Below are positions 24,155-32,220 of a DNA stretch of 34,499 nt, in pieces. This DNA comes from Clostridia bacterium. Its GTDB lineage: Bacteria; Bacillota; Clostridia; Oscillospirales; RGIG8002. Numbering within the stretch: the first letter of the stretch is position 1; each line of letters starts with the position of its first letter. The stretch spans positions 1 to 34,499 of the forward strand of contig JAFTEJ010000138.1 in assembly GCA_017453725.1 (NCBI GenBank), read 5' to 3'. The notes below the pieces were generated by a model that saw only the letters and a list, made by a program, of their open reading frames with translations, ran no database searches and was not told the DNA's origin. The translations under genes were made by a program, and so were the position numbers.

Positions 24155-24183
24155 CAAAACGGCTCCCGTCGGGAGCCGTTTTG
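24155..24183. terminator. Intrinsic terminator, probably bidirectional
   Basis: A perfect 13-base-pair hairpin, arms CAAAACGGCTCCC and GGGAGCCGTTTTG around GTC, lies between convergent genes. The stem carries A residues on its left flank and T residues on its right, so it can end apgM on the plus strand and the ABC exporter gene on the minus strand. Confidence 0.88.
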
Positions 24184-24190
24184 AATTATT

Positions 24191-24340
24191 CAAATCGGCA
24201 AAGCCGATTTGCTCCTTAATACCGCCGCAGGCGGTATATCATGCCGGCGGTACGCCGGTATATCATACGCGAAGCGTATATCATATCGCCGTAAGGCGAT
24301 ATATCATTGCGAACGCCCCAGCGTTCGCCCGGGGAAGGCT
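24191..24340 (+). repeat. Family C hairpin mosaic, copy 2
   Basis: Modules: CAAATCGGCAAAGCCGATTTG, the linker CTCCTTA, then four small hairpins (ACCGCCGCAGGCGGT, CCGGCGGTACGCCGG, ACGCGAAGCGT, ATCGCCGTAAGGCGAT), each followed by an ATATCAT-type spacer, then GCGAACGCCCCAGCGTTCGC and CCGGGGAAGGC. It has one hairpin more than the copy at 16256. Like that copy, it ends just before the 3' end of a minus-strand gene. Confidence 0.9.
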
Positions 24341-24355
24341 TTCCGCCGCCCGCTT

Positions 24356-26959
24356 TTACTCTGTGCGTAATGCCTCCACGGGGTCTTTCTTCGCCGCAAG
24401 GCGCGACGGGATAAGCCCCGCTACGAGCGTCAGCAGCATACTGACCGCGATGAGCGCGACGGCTCCGACGGTCGGCAGCGCCGCGAGCCCGGAGATATCC
24501 GTCAGCGATTTGAGCACGATATTCGCCGGGATGAGCAGTATCAGCGTTATCAATATGCCCATAACGCCGGCGGTAAGCCCGATGATGAGCGTCTCCGCGT
24601 TGAAGACGCGCGAAATATCCTTCTTCGAGGCGCCGATGGAACGCAGTATGCCTATCTCCTTCGTGCGTTCCAGCACGGAGATATAGGTAATGACCCCTAT
24701 CATTATAGAAGAAACGACCAGCGAGACGGATACGAACGCGATGAGTATATAACTGATGGCGTTGATTATCGTCGTGACCGATGTAAGCAGCAGCCCGATA
24801 TAGTCGGTGTAGCGTATCTCGTAGCCCTCTCCCATACGCTCGTTATAGCCGGCGATGACCTCCTCTATCGAGTCCTTCGACTCGAAATCCTTCGGGTATA
24901 TGCTTATAACGGAGGGCGTATCGAGATCGACGCCGCCGATCTTGCGCATAACGCTCTCGTAGGTATCGCCCGAAGCCGCCGAAAGCGCGGCGATCGCCGC
25001 GGCGCGTTCCTCCTCGGAAAGCCCCGCGAGGTAAGCCTGCTGCTCCTCGGGAAGCGCGGAGACGTCGAACCTGCCGCCGGTGAACGCCATTCCGGTCAGC
25101 ACGTCGGTTTCGGGATCGGCGCGCTGCGCCTTGACTATCTCGCTCTCGTTGACGCGGTTGATCAGATGCTCCGTCAGCTCGTGTGTGTAGCCGACCATGC
25201 CGCCGCGGAGCATCGTGACGAGCGCGTTCTCGGCGGGACGGATGACGCCGACTATCTTTATCTCCTCGGCGTTTTCAAGCTTCTTCGCGACGTAGTCGCC
25301 GTCGGCGGACATATCGACCCAGCGTTCGCCGAGCCGCGTATAGTAGTCACAGTTGAGCATCAGCCTGAAGCGCAGTCCGAGCAGCTCTTCGTAGCTGTAT
25401 TCCGCTTCCTCCGTCTGCGGCATCTCGCCGCCGTTCATAAGCGCCTTGAACATCTGCTCAAGCTCGGCGGCGTCCTTCAGTCCGAGGGCGTAAAGCGTAT
25501 AGTCGCTGACGCGGTTATACTCGTCGACGACGATGACGGCTTCGTCGTAGCCCTCCGGCATCCTGCCGGCGAGCACGTCGAACTGCTCATTCATAAACTC
25601 GCGGTTGCCCATCATCTCGCGCCAGATGTTCGAGTTCGAAAGCCCGGACGAGGCTAAGGGATTCGTCTGCGCCATCGTGTTCATGCCCATGAAGTCGAAG
25701 ACGGCGGAGGGGTTGACGCGCGTGACTCCGCCGGCGCCGTCGACGTTGTAAAGATTCAGGTCAATATCGTAGGCGTACTGTATATCGGTCGTCAGCGCGT
25801 CGAGGCCGCTTTCGCCGCCGTCGATGAACGTCTTGAAGGATTTCAGGTCGTTCGTCTGCACCTCGCTGAGCATCGTTTTGAGCATATCGCTCATCATGTT
25901 TGAGGAATAAACGCGGTCGAGCGGGCGCTCCTCGGGCACGCCGCGCGCGCCGCGCAGGCTTTCGAGCAGCGAAGCGACGTCAACCGACTGCTTCTCTATC
26001 GTTATCGGGTAGCCGGAAAGGGTATCCTTCTCGACGCGGTGGATGTAATTCGTCGCGCCGTGGCTCATCGCGAGGATGAGCGAAATGCCGATGATGCCGA
26101 TGCTCCCGGCGAAGGAGGTCAGCACCGTGCGCCCGCGCTTCGTGAACAGGTTCTTAAGCGAAAGCGAAAGCGCCGTGGCGAAGGACATCGAATGCGCCTT
26201 CGCGCGTTTTTTCTTCTCGCGGCGCGCCTTGCGGTCAGCCTTCGCCTCAGCCTTCGCCTCCGCCTTCAGCGCCGCGGAGGCGTCGAAAGGCACGGTGTCG
26301 TCGGTTATGCGGCCGTCGAGCAGGCGGACGGTGCGGGTCGCGTATTTCTCCGCGAGTTCGGGGTTGTGGGTGACCATTATCACGAGGCGGTCGCGGGCGA
26401 TTTCCTTGAGTATCTCCATAAGCTGGACGCCGGTTTCGGTGTCCAGCGCGCCGGTCGGCTCGTCGGCGAGGATTATCTTCGGGTCGTTGACGAGCGCGCG
26501 GGCGATCGCGACGCGCTGCATCTGACCGCCGGAAAGCTGGTTCGGCTTCTTGCCGACCTGATCGCCGAGCCCGACCTTCTCGAGCATCCTGCGGGCGCGT
26601 TCGCGGCGCTCCGCCTTCGGCACGCCGGAAAGGGTCAGCGCCAGCTCGACGTTCGAAAGCACGCTCTGGTGCGGGATGAGGTTATAGCTCTGGAAGACGA
26701 AGCCGACGGAATGGTTGCGGTAGGAATCCCAGTCGAGGTCGGTATACTCCTTCGTGCTGACGCCGTCGATGAAGAGGTCGCCGTCGGTGTACTTATCCAG
26801 TCCGCCGATGATGTTCAGCATCGTCGTCTTGCCGCAGCCGGACGGACCGAGCACCGCGACGAATTCGCTTTCGCGGAAGCCGACGCTGATACCCTTCAGC
26901 GCCTCTACCGCGGAGCTTCCCTCGTCGTAGGTCTTCACTATGTTTTTCAGTTCAAGCAT
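24356..26959 (-). CDS. ABC exporter with fused ATPase and FtsX/MacB-type permease
   Basis: The 867-residue protein starts with a complete ATPase: Walker A GPSGCGKTT (38-46), Q-loop FVFQSYNLIPHQSV, signature LSGGQMQRVAIARAL (142-156), Walker B IILADEPTGALD and the switch histidine VTHNPELAEKY. A charged Ala/Lys/Glu linker (about 230-255) leads to the permease: one membrane segment near 285, a large extracellular domain of about 420 residues, and three segments in the last 170 residues. This is the MacB/LolD-E type layout, in one chain. Such systems move lipoproteins, peptides or antibiotics, or transmit force across the membrane; in Clostridia they often sit with bacitracin-type sensor kinases, which are absent here. 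AAGGAG lies 8 bases before the ATG. The substrate is unknown. Confidence 0.92.
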   Translation of the reverse strand: MLELKNIVKTYDEGSSAVEALKGISVGFRESEFVAVLGPSGCGKTTMLNIIGGLDKYTDGDLFIDGVSTKEYTDLDWDSYRNHSVGFVFQSYNLIPHQSVLSNVELALTLSGVPKAERRERARRMLEKVGLGDQVGKKPNQLSGGQMQRVAIARALVNDPKIILADEPTGALDTETGVQLMEILKEIARDRLVIMVTHNPELAEKYATRTVRLLDGRITDDTVPFDASAALKAEAKAEAKADRKARREKKKRAKAHSMSFATALSLSLKNLFTKRGRTVLTSFAGSIGIIGISLILAMSHGATNYIHRVEKDTLSGYPITIEKQSVDVASLLESLRGARGVPEERPLDRVYSSNMMSDMLKTMLSEVQTNDLKSFKTFIDGGESGLDALTTDIQYAYDIDLNLYNVDGAGGVTRVNPSAVFDFMGMNTMAQTNPLASSGLSNSNIWREMMGNREFMNEQFDVLAGRMPEGYDEAVIVVDEYNRVSDYTLYALGLKDAAELEQMFKALMNGGEMPQTEEAEYSYEELLGLRFRLMLNCDYYTRLGERWVDMSADGDYVAKKLENAEEIKIVGVIRPAENALVTMLRGGMVGYTHELTEHLINRVNESEIVKAQRADPETDVLTGMAFTGGRFDVSALPEEQQAYLAGLSEEERAAAIAALSAASGDTYESVMRKIGGVDLDTPSVISIYPKDFESKDSIEEVIAGYNERMGEGYEIRYTDYIGLLLTSVTTIINAISYILIAFVSVSLVVSSIMIGVITYISVLERTKEIGILRSIGASKKDISRVFNAETLIIGLTAGVMGILITLILLIPANIVLKSLTDISGLAALPTVGAVALIAVSMLLTLVAGLIPSRLAAKKDPVEALRTE

Positions 26960-27094
26960 TTATGTCACTCCTTGCTTGTGGGTATAATACCATAATAATA
27001 TTAACGATGTGTTAAATCTCTGCTGTTTTTTTGCGAAAACCGTATTCGATACTATTTTATTCCCGCGGCAATCGTATGTCAACCATTTTTCATC

Positions 27095-27122
27095 TTGCAT
27101 TATCGAAAAAATCAGCTATAAT
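27095..27122 (+). promoter_or_regulatory. Predicted promoter of the polysaccharide deacetylase gene
   Basis: A -35 TTGCAT (27095-27100) and a consensus -10 TATAAT (27117-27122) are 16 bases apart, about 43 bases before the start codon. The remaining 205 bases between the divergent ABC exporter and deacetylase genes are AT-rich and hold no repeat, unlike most gaps in the window. Confidence 0.62.
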
Positions 27123-27164
27123 AGTATTTGTAGAATTATGATTTTTCCAACGGGAGGAAATGAT

Positions 27165-28616
27165 ATGGCAGGAACACACTTCAAAAAGCGCGCGCGCGTA
27201 CGCAAAAAGCGCATCGCGACAGCCGTTATCGCGCTGATCGCGGCGGTCGCGGTCGTCATCGGGCTCATCTCGCTGGTCGCGAACCGCCAGACGCTCGAGG
27301 GCGCGGAGATCAGGGAGGAACTCTCCATAGAGAACAATATCGCCTCGATAACCCGCACGGAGGAGCAGCGCTACTACAGCCTCCGCGTGTTCAAGCCGGA
27401 CTTCGACGCAAAGAAGCTGCCCGAAGCTATGAAGAAGTATTACGACGATACCGAAGCCGACTTCCGCGCTCAGCTCGACGACCTGCTCGCGCGTAAGGAG
27501 CTTTCGCGCAAGGATAAGGCGACGCTGGATCTGCGCTACGACGCCGAGTCGTTCCAGCAGTTCACGACCTACGTCGTCACCGCCGACGTCCACGTCGCGG
27601 AGGGAAGCGAAGCCAACGGCACCTTCAGCCGCCGCTACGCCGTCGTCGACTCCACCGGCGCGGAGTACGTCGCCGCCGACCTCTTCAAGGAGGACTACGA
27701 CTACAAGACCGTCCTCGCCGCGAAGATCGCCGCCAAGGTCGATGACAAGGACGTCCTCGGCGCCATCCTCGATATCGAGGAGCCCTTCACCGACAACGTC
27801 TTTATGACGGGCGACGGACTGCGCGTCGAGTTTGACGAGCCCGTCGGCGCGGGCATCAAGGCGGGCGACGCGGTCACCATCGAGTATAAATACATCTACT
27901 ACGGGCTGAACTTCGAGCTGCCGGACAAATACAAGCCGCCGGAGCCGAACCCGATCGATCCCAAGAAGGAAAAGGTCGTCGCGCTGACCTTCGACGACGG
28001 CCCGAGCAAGACGGTCACGACCAAGCTGCTCGACCTGCTCGACGAATACGACGTCAAGGCCACCTTCTTCGTCGTCGGCGACTTCATCGAGGCGAACCCC
28101 ACGGTGCTTCAGGATGAAGTCCGGCGCGGGCACACCATCGGGCTTCACACCCTCCACCACGACTATAGCTGGGTCAAGGATACGCAGGGCGCGATACAGA
28201 ACCTCCAGGATGAGGAGGATATGATCTACGAGCTCTGCGGCGTGCGCCCCTACCTCTTCAGACCGCCCGGAGGAATTATGAACACCAAGCTCCTGCAGGC
28301 GCTCGCCAGACCCGCGATCATCTGGGACGTCGACCCGGAGGACTGGAAATACAAGGACGCCGACCACGTCTACAACGAGGTTATGAATCAGGTCACGAGC
28401 GGCGACATCGTCCTCTCGCACGATCTCTACGAAAGCACCTACCAGGCGTATACGCGCATAATCCCCGCCCTCAAGGAACGCGGCTACCGCTTCGTCACCG
28501 TCGACGAGCTGCTCGGGATAACCGACCCGTCGATCGAGGGCGCGTACGCGGGCGAGTTCATCTACTACCGCACGCTCGCCTCCAAGCTCCGCAAGGAAGG
28601 CAAGTTCGGCGACTGA
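27165..28616 (+). CDS. Membrane-anchored polysaccharide deacetylase (PdaC-like)
   Basis: The 483-residue protein has a basic N-terminus and one membrane anchor (about 17-39), then an extracellular region of about 220 residues resembling the DUF4163/DUF3298 part of PdaC and RsiV proteins, then a NodB-type deacetylase domain (269-470). The catalytic motifs are TFDDGPS (Asp277, Asp278), HTLHH (metal His328 and His332), FRPPGG (Arg366), WDVDPEDWK and VLSHDLY (His419). Such enzymes remove acetyl groups from peptidoglycan amino sugars outside the cell, giving lysozyme resistance. RPPGG replaces the more usual RPPYG, and SHD the usual LHD, both tolerated in the family. GGGAGG lies 7 bases before the ATG. 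It is the first gene of the plus-strand run, with its own promoter. Confidence 0.92.
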   Translation: MAGTHFKKRARVRKKRIATAVIALIAAVAVVIGLISLVANRQTLEGAEIREELSIENNIASITRTEEQRYYSLRVFKPDFDAKKLPEAMKKYYDDTEADFRAQLDDLLARKELSRKDKATLDLRYDAESFQQFTTYVVTADVHVAEGSEANGTFSRRYAVVDSTGAEYVAADLFKEDYDYKTVLAAKIAAKVDDKDVLGAILDIEEPFTDNVFMTGDGLRVEFDEPVGAGIKAGDAVTIEYKYIYYGLNFELPDKYKPPEPNPIDPKKEKVVALTFDDGPSKTVTTKLLDLLDEYDVKATFFVVGDFIEANPTVLQDEVRRGHTIGLHTLHHDYSWVKDTQGAIQNLQDEEDMIYELCGVRPYLFRPPGGIMNTKLLQALARPAIIWDVDPEDWKYKDADHVYNEVMNQVTSGDIVLSHDLYESTYQAYTRIIPALKERGYRFVTVDELLGITDPSIEGAYAGEFIYYRTLASKLRKEGKFGD

Positions 28617-28620
28617 CGAT

Positions 28621-29271
28621 ATGAAAGAAGACATCTGCACCATCCCGATAAACGAAATATTCGACGAAAGCGCCGGCTGTCCCTTCTGCCGCCTGCGGAA
28701 AAAGCTTGAAGACCGCGCCCTCGACTACATCTCCGGCGCGGCGATGATGGAGCCGGACATCCGCGTGAAGACGAACGAAAAGGGCTTCTGCGAAAAGCAC
28801 TACGCGGGGCTCGTTTCGGTCGGAAAGCGGCTGCCGGTCGCGCTGATGCTGCAGTCGCACTGCAACGAGATACGCTTCTCGCTCTTCGGCGGCGGCGCCT
28901 CCGCGAAAAAGAAGGCGGAAAAGGCGCGGGCGTTCCATTCCGGCTGCTACGTCTGCGACAGCGTCGACTTCAACTTCCGCAATCTGCTCGTGCAGTTCAC
29001 GCGGATGTATAAGGGCGACGACGACTTCCGCAAGGCGTTCACGCTGCAGCCGCAGCTCTGCCTGCCGCACTACGCCGACCTGCTTTCGGTCGGCGAGAAG
29101 GAGCTGGACAAGCGCTCCTTTGCGAAGCTCTCCGACGACTGCGACCTTATGCTCGCGCGCACGCTGAAGGAGGAGTACGACCGCATCAGCGCCTTCTGCA
29201 AGTCCTTCGACTACAACAGCGAAATAACGCCCGACGGCAAGGCAATCGAAAAAATGATCGACGTGCTGTAA
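28621..29271 (+). CDS. DUF6062-like protein with two CxxC/CxxH modules
   Basis: A 216-residue soluble protein of a family found in Clostridia and described only as a domain of unknown function. The striking feature is a duplicated metal-binding pattern: Cys20-Cys23 with Cys57-His60, and Cys109-Cys112 with Cys147-His150, with nearly equal spacing inside each half (33 and 34 residues between the pairs). Each half would make a Cys3His site, for zinc or perhaps iron. The segments GFCEKHYAGL and QLCLPHYADL match each other, which supports an internal duplication. The gene starts 4 bases after the deacetylase stop without a good ribosome binding site, so it is likely coupled. No catalytic residues are recognised, and the DUF number is a recollection, not a search result. 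Confidence 0.8.
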   Translation: MKEDICTIPINEIFDESAGCPFCRLRKKLEDRALDYISGAAMMEPDIRVKTNEKGFCEKHYAGLVSVGKRLPVALMLQSHCNEIRFSLFGGGASAKKKAEKARAFHSGCYVCDSVDFNFRNLLVQFTRMYKGDDDFRKAFTLQPQLCLPHYADLLSVGEKELDKRSFAKLSDDCDLMLARTLKEEYDRISAFCKSFDYNSEITPDGKAIEKMIDVL

Positions 29272-29313
29272 CTCGCAAACAACAACGGGAAAGGATAATC
29301 GACACCGAACGAT

Positions 29314-30582
29314 ATGGGTAAAAACTGGATGCGGTTGGACAACGCCGCTTTGATCTTCCCCGCTATAAGCCATACGCGCTGGAGCAACGTCTTCCGCGTT
29401 TCCGCAACGCTGACCGAGCCGGTCGACCCGGCGCTGCTGCAGCGGGCGGCGGCGGACCTTATGCCGCGCTTTCCGTCGATGTACGTGCGGCTGAAGACGG
29501 GCGTCTTCTGGCACTACCTCGAGGCGCTGCCCGCGCCGCCGCAGGTGCGCGAGGACTTCGCGTTCCCGCTGACGCTGATGCAGAAGAAGGAGCTGAAGAC
29601 CTGCTGCATACGCGTCATATACTTCAAAAACCGCATCGCCGTCGAGTTCTTCCACTCACTGACCGACGGGACCGGCGGGATAATCTATCTTAAAACGCTG
29701 ACCGCGCGCTATCTTCATCTGAAATACGGCGCGGACGTTCCCGCGGAAGAGGGCGTGCTCGACCTGAACGAAGCGCCGCTCCCCGAGGAGCTGGAGGACA
29801 GCTTCCCGCGCTTTTCAAACGGCGTCGCGCTCGACGACCGCGAGACCGACGCGCTGCGCCTGCGCGGCACGCGCGAGCCGAATTTCCTGCATCTCACGAC
29901 CGGAATCGTGCCCGCCGGCGCGCTGAAGGCCGCCGCGCACAGATACGGGGTAACGGTAACCGTTTTCCTCACCGCCGTTATGGCGGAATCCATACTCGCA
30001 TACCAGACGGAGCGCTGTCCCGAGCGGCGCCGCCGCAAACCCGTCAGGATTACGGTGCCGATAAACCTGCGCCGCATTTACGGAAGCAAAACTCTGCGCA
30101 ACTTCGCGCTGACGCTCAACCCCGGAGTCGACCCGCGTATGGGCGACTACGACCTCGGCGAGCTCTGTTCCGTTATCGCCGCGCAGCTTAACGCGGAGGC
30201 GACTCCGCAGCGTATGGCGGGGCGCATCGCCGCCAACGTCAATCCGCAGAATATATCGCTGATACGCGCCGTGCCGCTGCCCGTCAAAAGCTTCATAATG
30301 CGGCTGATATACAACCGCCGCGGCGAATCGAAGGGCTGTATCAACGTATCCAACCTCGGCGTAATACGCGTGCCGGAGGCGATGGCGCCGTTCGTGCGCC
30401 GTATGGAGTTCATCATCGGCACGCAGCGCAGCTACCCGAACAACTGCTCCGTGGCGACCTTCGGGGACGAAACGTATATCAATATGATACGGAACATACG
30501 CGAGCCGGAGCTGGAGCGCCGCTTCTTTTCGCGCCTTGTGGAGCTCAACGTGCCCGTCGCCGTGGAAACGAACTCGAACTGA
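29314..30582 (+). CDS. Condensation-like acyltransferase (alcohol acetyltransferase type)
   Basis: The 422-residue protein carries the HxxxD active site of CoA-dependent acyltransferases in EFFHSLTDGTGG (His114, Asp118), in the right position about a quarter into the chain, and later a segment NVSNLGVIRVP like the DFGWG region of the superfamily. This points to PapA/WES-like enzymes that pass an acyl group from CoA (or a carrier) to a hydroxyl or amine. Clostridial proteins of this kind are usually labelled alcohol acetyltransferases without proof. An AAGGA site lies 18 bases before the ATG, which is too far to be optimal; no other in-frame start exists before an upstream stop. It lies between the DUF6062-like gene and a zinc-ribbon membrane protein and may modify an envelope lipid or polymer; substrate unknown. 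Confidence 0.8.
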   Translation: MGKNWMRLDNAALIFPAISHTRWSNVFRVSATLTEPVDPALLQRAAADLMPRFPSMYVRLKTGVFWHYLEALPAPPQVREDFAFPLTLMQKKELKTCCIRVIYFKNRIAVEFFHSLTDGTGGIIYLKTLTARYLHLKYGADVPAEEGVLDLNEAPLPEELEDSFPRFSNGVALDDRETDALRLRGTREPNFLHLTTGIVPAGALKAAAHRYGVTVTVFLTAVMAESILAYQTERCPERRRRKPVRITVPINLRRIYGSKTLRNFALTLNPGVDPRMGDYDLGELCSVIAAQLNAEATPQRMAGRIAANVNPQNISLIRAVPLPVKSFIMRLIYNRRGESKGCINVSNLGVIRVPEAMAPFVRRMEFIIGTQRSYPNNCSVATFGDETYINMIRNIREPELERRFFSRLVELNVPVAVETNSN

Positions 30583-30583
30583 A

Positions 30584-30604
30584 CGGGCGCTTTTCACGCG
30601 CCCG
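30584..30604 (+). terminator. Short GC-rich hairpin after the acyltransferase gene, weak terminator or attenuator
   Basis: Arms CGGGCGC and GCGCCCG around a seven-base loop, followed by an AT-rich ATCATTATTATTT stretch rather than a clean T run. It may reduce, but probably does not stop, read-through into the next gene. Confidence 0.4.
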
Positions 30605-30630
30605 CATCATTATTATTTCAGGAGTATGCT

Positions 30631-31326
30631 ATGTATTGTGTCAAATGCGGAGTCAGACTGACCGACGGAGCGGCGGCCTGCCCGCTCTGCCGGACGCCGG
30701 TACGCGATCCCGACGGCGCCGAAGCCGCGCCCGCCGCGCCGACCTATCCCGAACGCTATCCCGCTCCTCCGAAAACCCGCCGCTATCCGATACTCGCGTT
30801 CCTCACCGCGCTTCTGCTCGCGGTGAGCCTTTCCGCGATGATCTACTGCCTGACGAACCTGCACGCGGTGAGCTGGTCGGGCTACGTTATGCTCGCCTGT
30901 GCGCTCGTCTATTTCGCCCTGCTGTTCCCCTTCTGGTTCGAGAAGCGCGAGCCGCTGATATTCGTGCCGATCGGGTTCGGACTGACCTGCGGCTATCTGC
31001 TCTATATCTGCCTTTATACCGGCGGAAGCTGGTTCCTTTCGTTCGCCTTCCCGGTAACTATGCTCGCGGGACTGCTGACGACGGCGAGCGTTCTGCTTTT
31101 CCGCTTCGGCAAGCGCCGCAGGCTGCTGAAAATAGGCGTACTGCTTACGGTCATCGGTCTGTCGAATATGCTGATAGAGTTCTTCCTCTGCATCACCTTC
31201 GATACGCGGATGTTCGCCTGGTCGCTCTATCCGGTCTGCTCATTCTCGCTGGTCGGGCTCGTTCTGATCCTCTGCTGCACGATACCGGGCTGGAGGGCGT
31301 ATCTGGAAAAAAAGCTGTTTCTGTAG
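30631..31326 (+). CDS. Zinc-ribbon membrane protein (DUF6320-like)
   Basis: The 231-residue protein begins with a zinc ribbon, YCVKCGVRL then ACPLCRTPV (Cys3, Cys6, Cys17, Cys20), continues with a Pro/Ala-rich linker to about residue 50, and then has six membrane segments. This layout, often directly behind an acyltransferase of the type found before it here, fits a family known to me as DUF6320; the number is from memory. The role is unknown, but linkage suggests that it works with the acyltransferase, for example as a membrane partner. AGGAG lies 6 bases before the ATG. It ends in GWRAYLEKKLFL. The 309 bases after it hold repeats and two odd sequence blocks but no gene. Confidence 0.82.
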   Translation: MYCVKCGVRLTDGAAACPLCRTPVRDPDGAEAAPAAPTYPERYPAPPKTRRYPILAFLTALLLAVSLSAMIYCLTNLHAVSWSGYVMLACALVYFALLFPFWFEKREPLIFVPIGFGLTCGYLLYICLYTGGSWFLSFAFPVTMLAGLLTTASVLLFRFGKRRRLLKIGVLLTVIGLSNMLIEFFLCITFDTRMFAWSLYPVCSFSLVGLVLILCCTIPGWRAYLEKKLFL

Positions 31327-31360
31327 CGGCGCGCCCGTCACCCCAACGCATCGCCTTATC

Positions 31361-31395
31361 TGTCATCCTGAGCCCGCAGGGCGAAGGATCCCCCA
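31361..31395 (+). repeat. Family B half-unit
   Basis: TGTCATCCTGAGCCCGCAGG followed by GCGAAGGATCCCC; the core matches the other B copies. A short CGCAGACGATCTGTCG stretch downstream may be a relic of the inverted half. Confidence 0.75.
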
Positions 31396-31469
31396 CCCCC
31401 CGCAGACGATCTGTCGTCCCTTTACTCTCCGTAGAATTGCCCATCCCGGCAAAAAATAATTTTTCACAC

Positions 31470-31562
31470 TTTCAACAGGGTTTTCAACAGGTAAAAGCCC
31501 GATTCGGCGCGTTTTCGACGGTTTTCGCCCGAAAACTTCAACGAAAACGGTCGAAAAACGCG
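31470..31562. other. Direct repeat TTTCAACAGG and long imperfect palindrome
   Basis: Two copies of TTTCAACAGG lie 12 bases apart (31470-31479 and 31482-31491). They resemble the core of a DnaA box in only part of the sequence. They are followed by an imperfect palindrome with 20-base arms (CGCGTTTTCGACGGTTTTCG at 31508-31527 and its near complement at 31542-31562) and an inner hairpin GTTTTCGCCCGAAAAC. This block sits about 70 bases before the NUDIX gene and belongs to none of the A-D families. It could be a regulatory site, a repeat relic or a termination structure. Confidence 0.55.
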
Positions 31563-31635
31563 AATATACGTTCTGTAATCTCACGCGAGCGGAGACGCTG
31601 AAAGCGCCGCGCCCGCGCCGAAAGGAGCTGCTCAA

Positions 31636-32220
31636 ATGGACGGCGAAAACACAAAAATCACCCCCGCCGAAGCCCCGCTCGACAAGACCGAAACGACGCT
31701 TTCCAGCGAATGCGTCTACGACGCGGGCTTCATTCAGGTTATGAGCGACCGCGCCCGCCTGCCGAGCGGCAGGGAGACCGGCCGCTGCTACGTCAAGCAC
31801 CCCGGCGGCGTCTGCGTCTGCGCGGTCGACGCCGAAGACAACGTCGCTTTCGTGCGACAGTACCGCTACGCGATGGCGCGCGAGGTGCTGGAACTCCCCG
31901 CCGGAAAGATAGACGCCGGCGAAAGCCCCGAGGAATGCGGCAGGCGCGAACTGCTTGAGGAGACCGGTATGACAGCCGAAAAGTTCATCCCGCTCGGCGT
32001 TATGTACCCCACCCCCGGCTACTCCAACGAGGGGATATACATGTTCCTCGCCGAAAACGCCGTCCCCGGCGAGGCGAAGCCGGACGAGGACGAGATCCTC
32101 GACCTCGTTTCGCTCCCATTCGACAAGGCGCTTTACCAGTCGCTGACCGGCGCGATAAACGACGCGAAGACGGTCATCTGCCTCGCGCGCGCCGAGCTGC
32201 GCAGAAGGAGGGGCAAATGA
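31636..32220 (+). CDS. NUDIX hydrolase, ADP-ribose pyrophosphatase type
   Basis: The 194-residue cytoplasmic protein contains the full NUDIX box GX5EX7REUXEEXGU at residues 90-112 (GKIDAGESPEECGRRELLEE followed by TGM), which binds magnesium and hydrolyses a nucleoside diphosphate linked to another group. The segment VRQYRYAMAREVLELPAGKI before it and the PTPGYSNEGIYMFLAE after it are typical of NudF, the ADP-ribose pyrophosphatase, so ADP-ribose or a nucleotide sugar is the likely substrate. AAGGAG lies 8 bases before the ATG. Its stop overlaps the prmA start by ATGA, so the two are translated together. Confidence 0.93.
   Translation: MDGENTKITPAEAPLDKTETTLSSECVYDAGFIQVMSDRARLPSGRETGRCYVKHPGGVCVCAVDAEDNVAFVRQYRYAMAREVLELPAGKIDAGESPEECGRRELLEETGMTAEKFIPLGVMYPTPGYSNEGIYMFLAENAVPGEAKPDEDEILDLVSLPFDKALYQSLTGAINDAKTVICLARAELRRRRGK

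Noticed and set aside
24129-24686. Open frame of 185 codons on the plus strand
   Set aside because: It reads the terminator, a family C mosaic and the antisense of the ABC exporter gene; peptides such as VYHIAVRRYIIANA are translated hairpins.
27090-28643. Open frame of 517 codons on the minus strand
   Set aside because: It is the antisense shadow of the deacetylase gene.
31461-31495. Replication origin or DnaA box cluster
   Set aside because: The two TTTCAACAGG repeats differ from the TTATCCACA consensus at key positions, and no dnaA, dnaN or AT-rich unwinding region is present.
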